A DNA stretch of 33,125 nucleotides from Actinomycetes bacterium (GTDB lineage Bacteria > Actinomycetota > Thermoleophilia > RBG-16-64-13). The notes beneath the pieces were generated by a model. That model was not told the origin of the DNA. It made no database searches and saw nothing but the letters and a program-made list of their open reading frames with translations. The position numbers and the translations under genes were made by a program. This document shows, piece after piece, positions 1 to 8,745 of the stretch. The number at the start of each line of letters is the position of its first letter. Position 1 is the first letter of the stretch. The stretch is taken from contig JAJZQZ010000009.1 in assembly GCA_021802965.1 (NCBI GenBank), positions 1-33,125 of the forward strand, written 5' to 3'.

Positions 1-10
1 GTCCTCGGTC

Positions 11-35
11 GCACACGTGGCGCTGCCACGTGTGC
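11..35. terminator. Perfect 11-bp hairpin, probable terminator (possibly bidirectional)
   Basis: GCACACGTGGC-GCT-GCCACGTGTGC, perfect inverted repeat with 3-nt loop, followed by a pyrimidine-rich stretch, upstream of the hdrA start. Confidence 0.6.
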
Positions 36-111
36 TCCCTGCGTCCTTCTCTCGCCTCGCCCACCGCGCCCTGGTGGCAAAGCGTCACTTTTCAGTAGCC
101 TGCGCGCCACA

Positions 112-3100
112 GTGAAGATCGCGACCACCCAGCACGAGGATTTCCAGCCGCACGCCGAAGCCAACTTCGGCGACGTCATGGTGGTCGGCGGAGGCATCAG
201 CGGCATCCAGGCCGCCCTCGACCTCGCCACGGCCGGGTTCAAGGTCTACCTGGTCGAGAAGAAGCCCACGCTGGGCGGCAAGATGGCCCAGCTCGACAAG
301 ACCTTCCCCACCAACGACTGCTCGATGTGCATCGAGTCGCCCAAGTTCATCGAGTGCAACCGGCACCCGAACATCGAGATCCTGAGCTACACCGAGGTCG
401 ACCACGTCAAGGGCGAGGCCGGCGACTTCACCGTCACCCTGACCCGCAAGCCCCGCTACGTGAACGAAGACGTGTGCACCGGCTGCGGCACGTGCGTGGA
501 GTACTGCCCGGTCAAGATCAAGAACGAGTACAACCAGGACCTGGGCGAGACGAAGGCCATCCACCTGTACTTCTCGCAGGCCGTGCCCCTGGTCACCTAC
601 ATCTCCGACGAGTGCCTCTACCTCAAGGAGAAGAAGTGCGGCATCTGCGAGGGTGTCTGCAAGAACAAGGCCATCGACTTCTTCCAGAAGCCCGAGGAGA
701 TCGAGATCAACGTGGGGGCCATCGTCTTGGCTCCGGGCTACGAGACCTTCGATCCCAAGATCCGCGGCGACTACGGCTACGGCACCGTGCAGAACGTGGT
801 CACCAGCCTCGACTACGAGCGCCTGCTCTGCTCCACCGGACCCTTCGAAGGCGAGATCCTGCGTCCCTCGGATGGCAAGCATCCGCACAACATCGCCTGG
901 ATCCACTGCGTGGGCTCGCGCCAGGTCATCCCCGGCGGCAACACCTACTGCTCGGCCGTCTGCTGCGCCTACACCCAGAAGCAGGTGATCCTGACCAAGG
1001 ACCACGACTCCGAGGCGCGGGCCACCGTCTTCCACAACGACATCCGGGCCTACGGCAAGGACTTCGAGCGCTTCTACCAGCGGGCGGCCAACTTACCCGG
1101 TGTGCGCTTCATCCGCAGCTACGTCTCGCTCGGCCGGGAGGACCCCGAGACCCACAACGTCTCCATCCGCTACGACACCCCCGAGGGCGTCGTGGAGGAG
1201 GAGTTCGACATGGTGGTGCTCTCGGTGGGGATGAACCCTCCGGCGGGCGCCGAGGACATGGGGCGCACCTACGGCATCGAGCTCGACTCCTACGGCTTCT
1301 GCAAGACCGACCCGGTCAACCCCATGCAGACCACTCGCCCGGGGGTGTTCGTCAGTGGAGCCTTCCAGGGCCCCATCGACATCCCCGAGTCGGTGATGAG
1401 CGCCAGCGGGGCCGGGGCCCAGTGCGGAGCGCTGCTCGACTACCGGCGGGGCAAGCTCGCCAGGGAGCGGGTCTACCCCGAGGAGCGCGACACCACCGAG
1501 GAGGACCCTCGGGTGGGCGTCTTCGTCTGCCACTGCGGGTCCAACATCGGCCGGGTGGTCGACGTGCCTTCGGTGGTCGACTACTCCCTCGGCCTGGAGA
1601 ACGTCGTGCACGCCGAGGAGGGCCTGTTCATCTGCTCCACCGACGCGGCGGCCGGCATCGCCGACACGATCCGCGAGAAGAACCTCAACCGGGTGGTCAT
1701 AGCCGCCTGCACGCCGCGCACCCACGAGCCCCTGTTCCGCGACACCCTGCGCGAAGGCGGCATCAACCAGTACTTCTGCGACATGGCCAACATCCGCGAG
1801 CACTGCTCCTGGGTGCACTCCCGGGAGAAGGAGCTGGCCACGGCCAAGGCCAAGGACATCGTGCGCATGTCGGTGGCCCGCACCTCGATGCTAGAGCCGT
1901 TGGAGGAGTTCGACCTCCCGGTCAACCACGCCTGCCTCGTGGTCGGCGGCGGCATCGCCGGCATGACCGCCGCCCTCAGCGTGGCCGAGCAGGGCCTCGA
2001 GGTCTACCTGGTCGAGAAGGGGCACGACCTCGGCGGCACGGCCCGCCGTATCCGCCACACCCTCGAGGGGCTCGACGTCCCGGCGTACCTGGCCGGCCTC
2101 GAGCGCTCGGTGTACCAGCATCCGCGTATCCACGTCACCACCGACGGCGTCATCGTCGAAGCCGCGGGCTACGTGGGCAACTTCGTCACCAGGGTGAAGT
2201 CGCGGGGCCGAGTCAAGGAGATCCAGCACGGGGCCACCATCCTCGCCACCGGCGCCGACGAATACCGGCCCACGGAGTATCACTTCGGCGAGGATCACCG
2301 CGTCCTGACCCAGCTGGACCTCGAGGAGAGGCTGGCCGACGACCCCGAGTGGGCCGCGGGTCACGAGAGCCTGGCCATGATCCAGTGCGTCGGCTGCCGC
2401 AACGAGGAGCGCAACTACTGCGCCCGGGTCTGCTGCAGCCACGCCATCAAGAACTGCCTGACCCTCAAGGAGCACAACCCGGAGATGGACGTCTTCGTCC
2501 TCTTCCGGGACATCCGCACCTACGGCTACCGGGAGGACTACTACCGCGAAGCCGCCGAGAAAGGCGTGCGCTTCATCCGCTTCGAGGCCGAGGCCGCGCC
2601 GGTGGTCGAGCAGGTCGACGAAGGCGGCCGCCACTGCCTACGCGTGACCGTGACGGACCCCGTCCTCGAGAAGCAGCTGGCCATCGACGCCGATGCCCTG
2701 GTGCTCTCGGCGGCGGTCATCCCCTCCGAGGGCAGCCAGGAAGCTATGCGCATGTTCAAGGTCTCGAGCAACCCAGACGGTTTCTTCCAGGAGGCCCACG
2801 CCAAGCTGCGCCCGGTGGACTTCGCAGCCGACGGCATCTACCTCTGCGGCGCGGCCCACTATCCCAAGCACATCGCCGAGGTCATCAACCAGGCCTACGG
2901 CGCCGCCGGGCGGGCGGTCACCTTGCTGTCCCAGGAGACGGTCACCGCCTCCGGCTCCGTGTGCACGGTGAACGAGCCGGCCTGCATCGGCTGCGGGGCC
3001 TGCGTCGAGGCCTGCACCTACGGGGCCGTCGACCTGCGCGAGACGCGGCAGGGCGATAAGGCCGGGGTCAACCCCGTGCTCTGTAAGGGCTGCGGTCTCT

Positions 3101-3207
3101 GCAATGCGAAGTGCCCTACGGGAGCCATCTCCCTGAAGCACTTCACCGACGACGTCGTGATGGGGCAGCTGAACGCGGCCATCCCCGACACGGTGGAAGT
3201 ATGCTGA
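112..3207 (+). CDS. hdrA: HdrA-like CoB-CoM heterodisulfide reductase subunit A homolog with two FAD modules and ferredoxin domains
   Basis: GTG start; two GGGI(S/A)G FAD motifs (VVGGGISGIQAALDLATAG and VVGGGIAGMTAALSVAEQG); internal HdrA segment VFVCHCGSNIG...ACTPRTHEPLF; ferredoxin motifs CTGCGTCVEYCP, CIGCGACVEAC, CKGCGLCNAKCP. Confidence 0.93.
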   Translation: MKIATTQHEDFQPHAEANFGDVMVVGGGISGIQAALDLATAGFKVYLVEKKPTLGGKMAQLDKTFPTNDCSMCIESPKFIECNRHPNIEILSYTEVDHVKGEAGDFTVTLTRKPRYVNEDVCTGCGTCVEYCPVKIKNEYNQDLGETKAIHLYFSQAVPLVTYISDECLYLKEKKCGICEGVCKNKAIDFFQKPEEIEINVGAIVLAPGYETFDPKIRGDYGYGTVQNVVTSLDYERLLCSTGPFEGEILRPSDGKHPHNIAWIHCVGSRQVIPGGNTYCSAVCCAYTQKQVILTKDHDSEARATVFHNDIRAYGKDFERFYQRAANLPGVRFIRSYVSLGREDPETHNVSIRYDTPEGVVEEEFDMVVLSVGMNPPAGAEDMGRTYGIELDSYGFCKTDPVNPMQTTRPGVFVSGAFQGPIDIPESVMSASGAGAQCGALLDYRRGKLARERVYPEERDTTEEDPRVGVFVCHCGSNIGRVVDVPSVVDYSLGLENVVHAEEGLFICSTDAAAGIADTIREKNLNRVVIAACTPRTHEPLFRDTLREGGINQYFCDMANIREHCSWVHSREKELATAKAKDIVRMSVARTSMLEPLEEFDLPVNHACLVVGGGIAGMTAALSVAEQGLEVYLVEKGHDLGGTARRIRHTLEGLDVPAYLAGLERSVYQHPRIHVTTDGVIVEAAGYVGNFVTRVKSRGRVKEIQHGATILATGADEYRPTEYHFGEDHRVLTQLDLEERLADDPEWAAGHESLAMIQCVGCRNEERNYCARVCCSHAIKNCLTLKEHNPEMDVFVLFRDIRTYGYREDYYREAAEKGVRFIRFEAEAAPVVEQVDEGGRHCLRVTVTDPVLEKQLAIDADALVLSAAVIPSEGSQEAMRMFKVSSNPDGFFQEAHAKLRPVDFAADGIYLCGAAHYPKHIAEVINQAYGAAGRAVTLLSQETVTASGSVCTVNEPACIGCGACVEACTYGAVDLRETRQGDKAGVNPVLCKGCGLCNAKCPTGAISLKHFTDDVVMGQLNAAIPDTVEVC

Positions 3208-3297
3208 GCCGCGCCACCCTGTGCGGACGACTCACGGTTGCTCCGCCCGTCGGCCGGCGCGGCGAAGCGACAGAAGCAACCCTCGAGTGAGGACTGA

Positions 3298-4152
3298 GTG
3301 AGCAACGGACTAGAGTTCAAGCCCAGGATCGTAGGCTTCCTCTGTAACTGGTGAGGTTACTCCGCCGCGGACCTGGCTGGAGTTTCCAGACTACAGTATA
3401 GCCCCGAGATCAAGATCGTCCGGCTGATGTGCACCGGGCGCGTCGACCTGCGCTTCATCCTGCGGGCCCTTGCCAACGGCAACGACGGGGTGTTCGTCGG
3501 CGGGTGCTGGCTGGGCGAGTGTCACTACATCACCGAGGGCAACTACGATGCCCTCAGCCTCATGCACCTGGCCAAGAAGATCCTCGAGTACCTGGGCCTG
3601 AACCCGGACCGTCTGCGCATCGAGTGGCTCTCGGCCTCCGAGGGGGTCCGCTTCGCCGAGGTCATGAACGACTTCTCCGCCCAGATCAAGAGCATCGGCC
3701 GGCTGGGGGAGGCCGAGGGGCTCGACCACATGGAGCTCTGCCGCCGGCTCGACCAGGCCACCCAGCTGGTGCCCTACATCAAGATAGCCAAGCGCGCGAA
3801 GCTGGCCATGCGCCTCTCGAAGGAGGAGGAATACCTCAGCCTCTTCTCCACCGAAGAGGTGGAGCAGATGTTCGACGAGGCGCCTAGCTACTACATCGAT
3901 CCGGAGAAGTGCTACGCGTGCATGATCTGCCGCAACCGCTGCCCGGTGCAGTGCATCTCCGGAGATCGCAGCCGCATCCACGTGATCGACCAGGAGGCCT
4001 GCATCCGCTGCGGCACCTGCCTCAAGGTGTGCCCGCCGCGCTTCGGAGCGGTCCAGAAGCTGATCGGCGAGCCCGCCCCGCCGCCCCTCCCCGAGGAGCG
4101 GCGCCTGCTACGGAAGGGCAAGGGCGAGAAGTCGGAGGAGCCGGCCGCGTAG
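3298..4152 (+). CDS. mvhD: MvhD-like (methyl-viologen-reducing hydrogenase delta / HdrA-associated) protein fused to a C-terminal 2[4Fe-4S] ferredoxin; putative selenoprotein, TGA at 3352-3354 read as Sec
   Basis: GTG start at 3298; in-frame VSNGLEFKPRIVGFLCNW-(TGA)-GYSAADLAGVSRLQYSPEIKIVRLMCTGRVDLRFILRAL matches MvhD CNW(C/U)xYxxADLAG; C-terminus CYACMICRNRCP...CIRCGTCLKVCP. The track ORF 3427..4152 is the same frame, truncated at the TGA. Confidence 0.88.
3355..3387 (+). promoter_or_regulatory. Candidate bacterial SECIS element immediately 3' of the Sec TGA
   Basis: GG-UU-ACUCC-GCC-(GCGGACCU)-GGC-U-GGAGU-UU-CC: 5+3 bp stem with bulged U, outer GG/CC closure, 8-nt apical loop beginning with G. 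Confidence 0.65.
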
Positions 4153-5209
4153 GGCGGGCCGCCGTTCCTAGTACTGCCCGATGCCTCGCGGCCTTCAGCA
4201 TGGTGAAGAGGTTGTTGGACGCGGCGCCGATGGGCACGGAGCAGCCGGTCATAAGTATGTAGCCCAGGGGAGCGTCGCGGCCGGCGAGCACGGCCAGGCG
4301 GGTGGCCTCCCAGACCTCCTCGGCCGAGCCGAGCTGCAGGAGCGTCGGTTCGACGTTACCGGCGACGATCACGCGATCGCCCAGCGTCTCGACGGCTGCC
4401 CGCAGCGTCACCTCATGCCCGAAGCTGATGATGCCCGGCGGCCCTCCCGGCCGGCCGAACTCGATCTCTCGGTAGGCCCGCAGGTTACCGTTCTGCTCAC
4501 CGCAGGCGTGGGTGTGGAAGAGCGTGACACCCAAGGCCAGGGCCTTCTCGTGCAGCTCGCGGGAGTAGGGGAGGGCGAAATCTCGAAAGTGCCGGGGCGA
4601 GATGAGGGCGTTCGCCTCGCTCGGGGCCATGTCCAGGCCGATGATGGTGCGACCCGGGAAGAGCTCGACCCAACGCTCCGCCACGCGGAGGAAGAAATCG
4701 GTGATCAGCCGCAGCAGGTGGTGGGCCAGGTCGGGCCGCTTGATCATCCAGCGCATGAAGGTGCTGATCTCTACCAGGTTGGCGGCTCCCGTGAAGACGC
4801 TCCCCAGCTGCACGGTCACCGGTCGCCCGGCGCGGTCCTGCAGGCGCGAGAACTCCAGCATCAGGGGGATGGCGCCCGAGCTGAGGACGTCGTCCGGTGG
4901 GCGGAGGCGGTCGACATCGTTCTCATCCCTTACGGGGAACCGCACGACGGAGGTGGCCTGCATGGCCTCTCCTGTCGGAAAACGCAGCTCACCGCCGAAC
5001 TCCCAGGCTCCGATCGTCCCCAGGGCCAACGAGGTCCACTCGTCCCAGCCGAACTGCTCCTGAGTGCGAGTCTGCGTCAGGAATGCGGCGCGGGCTTCGC
5101 GCCGCGCCACCCCTGCGGGCACGCCGCAATTCCGGGCCGAGAAATCGGTGGCGAAGGGGACGAAGGGGACCCGGTCCGGGCGCCGGCCGGGATTCAGCAG
5201 CGCGCGCAT
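4022..5209 (-). CDS. Uroporphyrinogen decarboxylase family / MtaA-CmuA-type methyltransferase-like protein (both ends uncertain)
   Basis: SAERMRALLNPGRRPDRVPF...GLDMAPSEANALISPRHFRDFALPYSRELHEKA...LFHTHACG...VIVAGNVEPTLLQLGSAEEV...GYILMTGCSVPIGAASNN typical of the UroD/MtaA family. Real N-terminus probably lies upstream of 5209 and real C-terminus probably near 4168. Confidence 0.8.
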   Translation of the reverse strand: MRALLNPGRRPDRVPFVPFATDFSARNCGVPAGVARREARAAFLTQTRTQEQFGWDEWTSLALGTIGAWEFGGELRFPTGEAMQATSVVRFPVRDENDVDRLRPPDDVLSSGAIPLMLEFSRLQDRAGRPVTVQLGSVFTGAANLVEISTFMRWMIKRPDLAHHLLRLITDFFLRVAERWVELFPGRTIIGLDMAPSEANALISPRHFRDFALPYSRELHEKALALGVTLFHTHACGEQNGNLRAYREIEFGRPGGPPGIISFGHEVTLRAAVETLGDRVIVAGNVEPTLLQLGSAEEVWEATRLAVLAGRDAPLGYILMTGCSVPIGAASNNLFTMLKAARHRAVLGTAARPTRPAPPTSRPCPSVAGAAPRGGAAGRARRSASGPLRSAAGTP

Positions 5210-5334
5210 ACGCTCCGCCGAGGTGTGGCGGTCGGCAGGCAGGTCGGCGAGATGGGGGATCGGTGAGGTCAGCTCGTGTTCCTGGGTCTGGGTGCGTCCA
5301 AGGGCGGCATGGCTGGTCGATGCTCGACGAATGG

Positions 5335-5363
5335 AGTCTATGAGCGTGTCGCTCGACTTTCAA
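5335..5363 (-). promoter_or_regulatory. Candidate sigma70-type promoter for the UroD-like gene
   Basis: On the minus strand TTGAAA (5363-5358) - 17 nt - TAGACT (5340-5335). Confidence 0.45.
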
Positions 5364-5378
5364 GTTACAATAGCGGCT

Positions 5379-7469
5379 ATGCCTCGCAGCAGCACATCGT
5401 CCCTCCGCGCCGGCACCCGCCGGTCGGTGGCCTGCGGTCTGTGCACGGCCAACTGCGGCCTCATCGTGACCGTCGACGACAACCGCATCGTCGCCGTGCG
5501 TGGCGACCGCGACCACCCGGTGAGCCGAGGGTACATCTGCCCGAAGGGGGCGGCGCTGGGTCAGATACAGACCGCCTCCGATCGTGTCCCCTGCCCTCAG
5601 CGCCGCCTCCCGGATGGGGGTTGGCAGGACGTCTCCTGGAACTCCGCTCTCGACGAGATCGCCTCTCGCCTGGCCGCACTCCGCCAGAGCCACGGCGCGG
5701 AGGCGGTCGCGTTCCACGTGGGTCGCGCCGGCATCGGCAAGGAGTTCATCGGCTGGGCGGAGCGCTTCGCCCACGTCTTCGGCTCGCCCAACTTCTCCTC
5801 CTGCGGAAGCCAGTGCAAGTGGGCCTACGAGATGGCCAACCACATCACGTACGGCAAGCTCGCCATACCCGATATCGTCCGAAGCCGGTGCCTGCTCTTC
5901 TGGGGGGACAACCCGGAGCAGTCGATGCCGGTGCGGAAGCGGCTGATCGCGGAGGCCCGCTCGCAAGGGGCGAAGCTGATCGTCGTCGACCCGAACCGCA
6001 ACCGCATGGCCGCCGACGCCGACTTCCACCTGCAGCTGCTGCCCGGTACCGACGCTACCCTGGCCCTGGGCTTCTTGCACGTGGTCATCGCCGAGGGCCT
6101 GTTCGACCGGGACTTCGTCCAGGCCTGGACCGTCGGCTTTGACGCCTTGGCGGCCCGTGCCGCCGAGTTCCCGCCCGACCGGGTGGCGGCCGTCACCGGG
6201 GTGCCCGTTGACCTCCTGGTGGCCGCGGCGCGCGCCTACGGCAGCACGAGGCCGGCCTGCCTTGCCATGGGTAACGGCATCGAGCTACACCACGACGGAG
6301 TGCAGTCGGCGCGCGCACTCGCCTGCCTGCAGGCGATCTGCGGCAACCTGGATGTCCTCGGGGGATCGGTCCTCACCCTCAAGAACAGGTTGACCCCTCT
6401 TGTCCCTCCGGTCTCGCCCGGGCCGAATGGCGAAGTCCCCGCTGCGATCGGGGCTCGCGAGTTTCCCTTCTTCCACGAGCTCCGGGGCCAGGCGCAGGCG
6501 AACCTCCTGGCGCGCGCGGTGCTGGACGAGGATCCCTACCCCGTGCGCGGTCTGGTGATCTCGGGCAGCAACCCTCTGCTCCAATGGCCTGGAGTCGAGC
6601 GCCTGGGAGAGGCCTTCGCCCGGCTGGAGCTGCTGGTGGTCATGGATACCTCGTTCACCGAGACCACCCGCGTGGCCGACTACGTCCTGCCTGCCACGCT
6701 GCCCTTCGAGCGGGACGAGATCTGGGACACCATCCTGGTGGGGGGCGAGCCGAGGCTCGGGCTGTCGGCTGCGGCGGTCGACAGAGCCGACGCCCGGGAT
6801 GACCGTTATCTGTGGAGCGAGCTTGCGCGTCGCCTGGGCCATTCGGAATGGTTCCCCTGGGAGACGACCCGTGACGCCCTCGATCAACGTCTGGCGCCGT
6901 TGGGCGTGGACGCCGAGGAGCTCGCGCGTCGCGGACCACAAGGGATCATCTATGCCGACCGCGTCGAGCGGGCCTACGAGGCGGCGGGCTTCAAGACGCC
7001 GAGCGGCAAGGTCGAGCTTTCGAGCGGGGTCATGGCTTCCCGAGGCTACGATCCGGTCCCTGGGCCGGTCGTGCCTGAGTCGGGCCCTGACTTCCCCCTG
7101 ATCTTGACCTCGGGGGCCCGCTCGGTGGGCTACACGCACTCGCGCTATCGCAACGTGCCCGCGCTGCGCCGGCTGCAGCCGAAGCCCCTTCTCAGCGTGC
7201 ACCCGGACACCGCGGCTGCTGCCGGGCTGTCCGACGGCGATATCGGGGTGGTCGTGTCCTCCGAGGGGCGGCTGCGGGTAGAGGTGACCCTGGCCGACGA
7301 TCTCGTGCCCCGAGTGTTGCGGATGCCGCACGGCTGGGAAGAAGCAAACGTGAACCGGCTCAGTAGCGCGCGGCTCGATGATCTCGACCCTGTCTCGGGC
7401 TTTCCGTGCTTCCGTTCCTTGCCCGTACGCCTCGAGGCCGCACCTCCCCTGTCGCCGGCGGGTCACTGA
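5379..7469 (+). CDS. Molybdopterin-dependent oxidoreductase catalytic subunit with N-terminal [4Fe-4S] domain
   Basis: N-terminal SVACGLCTANCGLIVTVDDNRIVAVRGDRDHPVSRGYICPKG; LLFWGDNPEQSMPVRKRL, LVISGSNPLLQWPG, MDTSFTETTRVADYVLPAT; C-terminal HPDTAAAAGLSDGDIGVVVSSEG. Alternative in-frame ATG at 5340. Confidence 0.88.
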   Translation: MPRSSTSSLRAGTRRSVACGLCTANCGLIVTVDDNRIVAVRGDRDHPVSRGYICPKGAALGQIQTASDRVPCPQRRLPDGGWQDVSWNSALDEIASRLAALRQSHGAEAVAFHVGRAGIGKEFIGWAERFAHVFGSPNFSSCGSQCKWAYEMANHITYGKLAIPDIVRSRCLLFWGDNPEQSMPVRKRLIAEARSQGAKLIVVDPNRNRMAADADFHLQLLPGTDATLALGFLHVVIAEGLFDRDFVQAWTVGFDALAARAAEFPPDRVAAVTGVPVDLLVAAARAYGSTRPACLAMGNGIELHHDGVQSARALACLQAICGNLDVLGGSVLTLKNRLTPLVPPVSPGPNGEVPAAIGAREFPFFHELRGQAQANLLARAVLDEDPYPVRGLVISGSNPLLQWPGVERLGEAFARLELLVVMDTSFTETTRVADYVLPATLPFERDEIWDTILVGGEPRLGLSAAAVDRADARDDRYLWSELARRLGHSEWFPWETTRDALDQRLAPLGVDAEELARRGPQGIIYADRVERAYEAAGFKTPSGKVELSSGVMASRGYDPVPGPVVPESGPDFPLILTSGARSVGYTHSRYRNVPALRRLQPKPLLSVHPDTAAAAGLSDGDIGVVVSSEGRLRVEVTLADDLVPRVLRMPHGWEEANVNRLSSARLDDLDPVSGFPCFRSLPVRLEAAPPLSPAGH

Positions 7470-7522
7470 CTACATCCTTGTCGGCGCCCGCGCATGTCGG
7501 GCGCGCTTCGGCCAAGAACAGA

Positions 7523-7550
7523 AACAGGGCTGCCAAGCGGCAGCCCTGTT
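7523..7550. terminator. Strong rho-independent-type hairpin, tail best for minus strand
   Basis: AACAGGGCTGCC-AAGC-GGCAGCCCTGTT perfect 12-bp stem; minus-strand continuation TCTGTTCTTGG is T-rich; lies between convergent genes. Confidence 0.85.
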
Positions 7551-7578
7551 CGCTCAGCTGGCGTTGTCGGTGTGAGTG

Positions 7579-8745
7579 TTACTGACCCAGCGCCTCGAAG
7601 GCAGCGTCGAGCATCGCTTTGGTATAGGCGGGGTTGTGGACGCCCTTGCTCTTGTCTTCGTGGGCGATGTACAGCCAGTTGTAGAGGGCGACAGCCTGGT
7701 TCTCCGGGGCTTCGGTCACGGCCGGGTGGCCGTCGATATTGCTGGTGGCGGCGGGATCCTCGAGTTCGAGCAGACCTTCAGCAGCCAGCAGCTTGGCGAG
7801 TGCGTCCAGGCGGGTCTGGGTCTCAGTCTGCACGCCGTTGATGTCGAAGTTTTCGGCACCCGGATGGCATGTCTTGCACACGCTCAGGTCCGCGCCAAAC
7901 AGGTGGCTGCGTACGGCGGGCGTGTGGCAGCCGACGCAGGTGTCGGCGACCCCGGTGTAGTGGAACATGGGAGAGCCGTCAAGCGTTCCGCCATCGGCAG
8001 CGGCACCGGCGGTACCAAGGAGCGTCGCGGACTGGGGACCATGGTGGGGGCCCCAGTGGGTGCTGATGCCCGTGATGATGCCATCAGCGTTGGGTGCGGG
8101 GAAGGTGCGACGCGGCTGATGGCAGTTGGCGCACAAGTTGCCCTTGCCGCCGTCGAAGGTCTCACCTGGGGCGGCGAAGAGCGCTACCGCTGCGGTCGTC
8201 TCCAGGGCCCAGTCAGCGCCAGTGCCGGTCTCGTGGATCTGGTGGCATGCGCGACAGCCCTGGCGGGTCGGGTCTGGATCGCCCGCGGAAACCGTGCTCG
8301 GGTTCTGGCCCGCTGCGATCATCTTGCTGAATGCCCCACCGGAGTGGCAGCCGGCGCAGCCTGCGCTGGTGGCCCGCACGAATGATTCGTTTTCTCCGTG
8401 GTTGGACTCGGCCCACGTGGCCTGCTTGCCCGTTATCAGCGTCGTGTCGTTGTGGCACTCTTTGCAGCCCGCGGTTCCGTCAGCGGCGCCCTGGTTGGCG
8501 AAATCGTCGTAGTTCTTGAACATCGAAGCGGCCTGGCCCCTGGTGATGTTGTCGTATGGGCCGAAGTTGCCGTTCGTGTAGCCGTTGACGACGCCATTGT
8601 CCGCGGCCCACTGGATGTCGGCAGCATGGACGTCGCTCGGGTCCACATCCGGGAATGCGCCTGCGGCATACGCGACTCCTACCGCGATCAGCAGCGCGGC
8701 GACCGTGAGCGACACGATCAAAGTCGTCCGTTTACGTCTGGTCAT
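7579..8745 (-). CDS. Secreted six-heme c-type cytochrome with N-terminal S-layer homology (SLH) domain
   Basis: Signal peptide MTRRKRTTLIVSLTVAALLIAVGVAYAAGA; SLH motif FPDVDPSDVHAADIQWAADNGVVNGYTNGNFGPYDNITRGQAASM; six CXXCH motifs (CKECH, CAGCH, CRACH, CANCH, CVGCH, CKTCH); RBS-like GGAGGGA. Confidence 0.9.
   Translation of the reverse strand: MTRRKRTTLIVSLTVAALLIAVGVAYAAGAFPDVDPSDVHAADIQWAADNGVVNGYTNGNFGPYDNITRGQAASMFKNYDDFANQGAADGTAGCKECHNDTTLITGKQATWAESNHGENESFVRATSAGCAGCHSGGAFSKMIAAGQNPSTVSAGDPDPTRQGCRACHQIHETGTGADWALETTAAVALFAAPGETFDGGKGNLCANCHQPRRTFPAPNADGIITGISTHWGPHHGPQSATLLGTAGAAADGGTLDGSPMFHYTGVADTCVGCHTPAVRSHLFGADLSVCKTCHPGAENFDINGVQTETQTRLDALAKLLAAEGLLELEDPAATSNIDGHPAVTEAPENQAVALYNWLYIAHEDKSKGVHNPAYTKAMLDAAFEALGQ

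Noticed and set aside
327-3059. 910-aa plus-strand ORF in the alternative frame of hdrA (and similar long antisense ORFs such as 10252..11799, 24450..25499, 29634..30758)
   Set aside because: Arg/Pro/Gly/His-rich shadow translations of high-GC coding DNA; the overlapping frames have clear family motifs.
4181-5266. 361-aa plus-strand ORF opposite the UroD-like gene
   Set aside because: Antisense shadow ORF; the minus frame carries UroD/MtaA motifs.
5366-5371. TACAAT as a -10 box for a leaderless molybdopterin oxidoreductase transcript
   Set aside because: No reasonable -35 at 17 +/- 1 nt and it overlaps the better minus-strand promoter; too weak to call.
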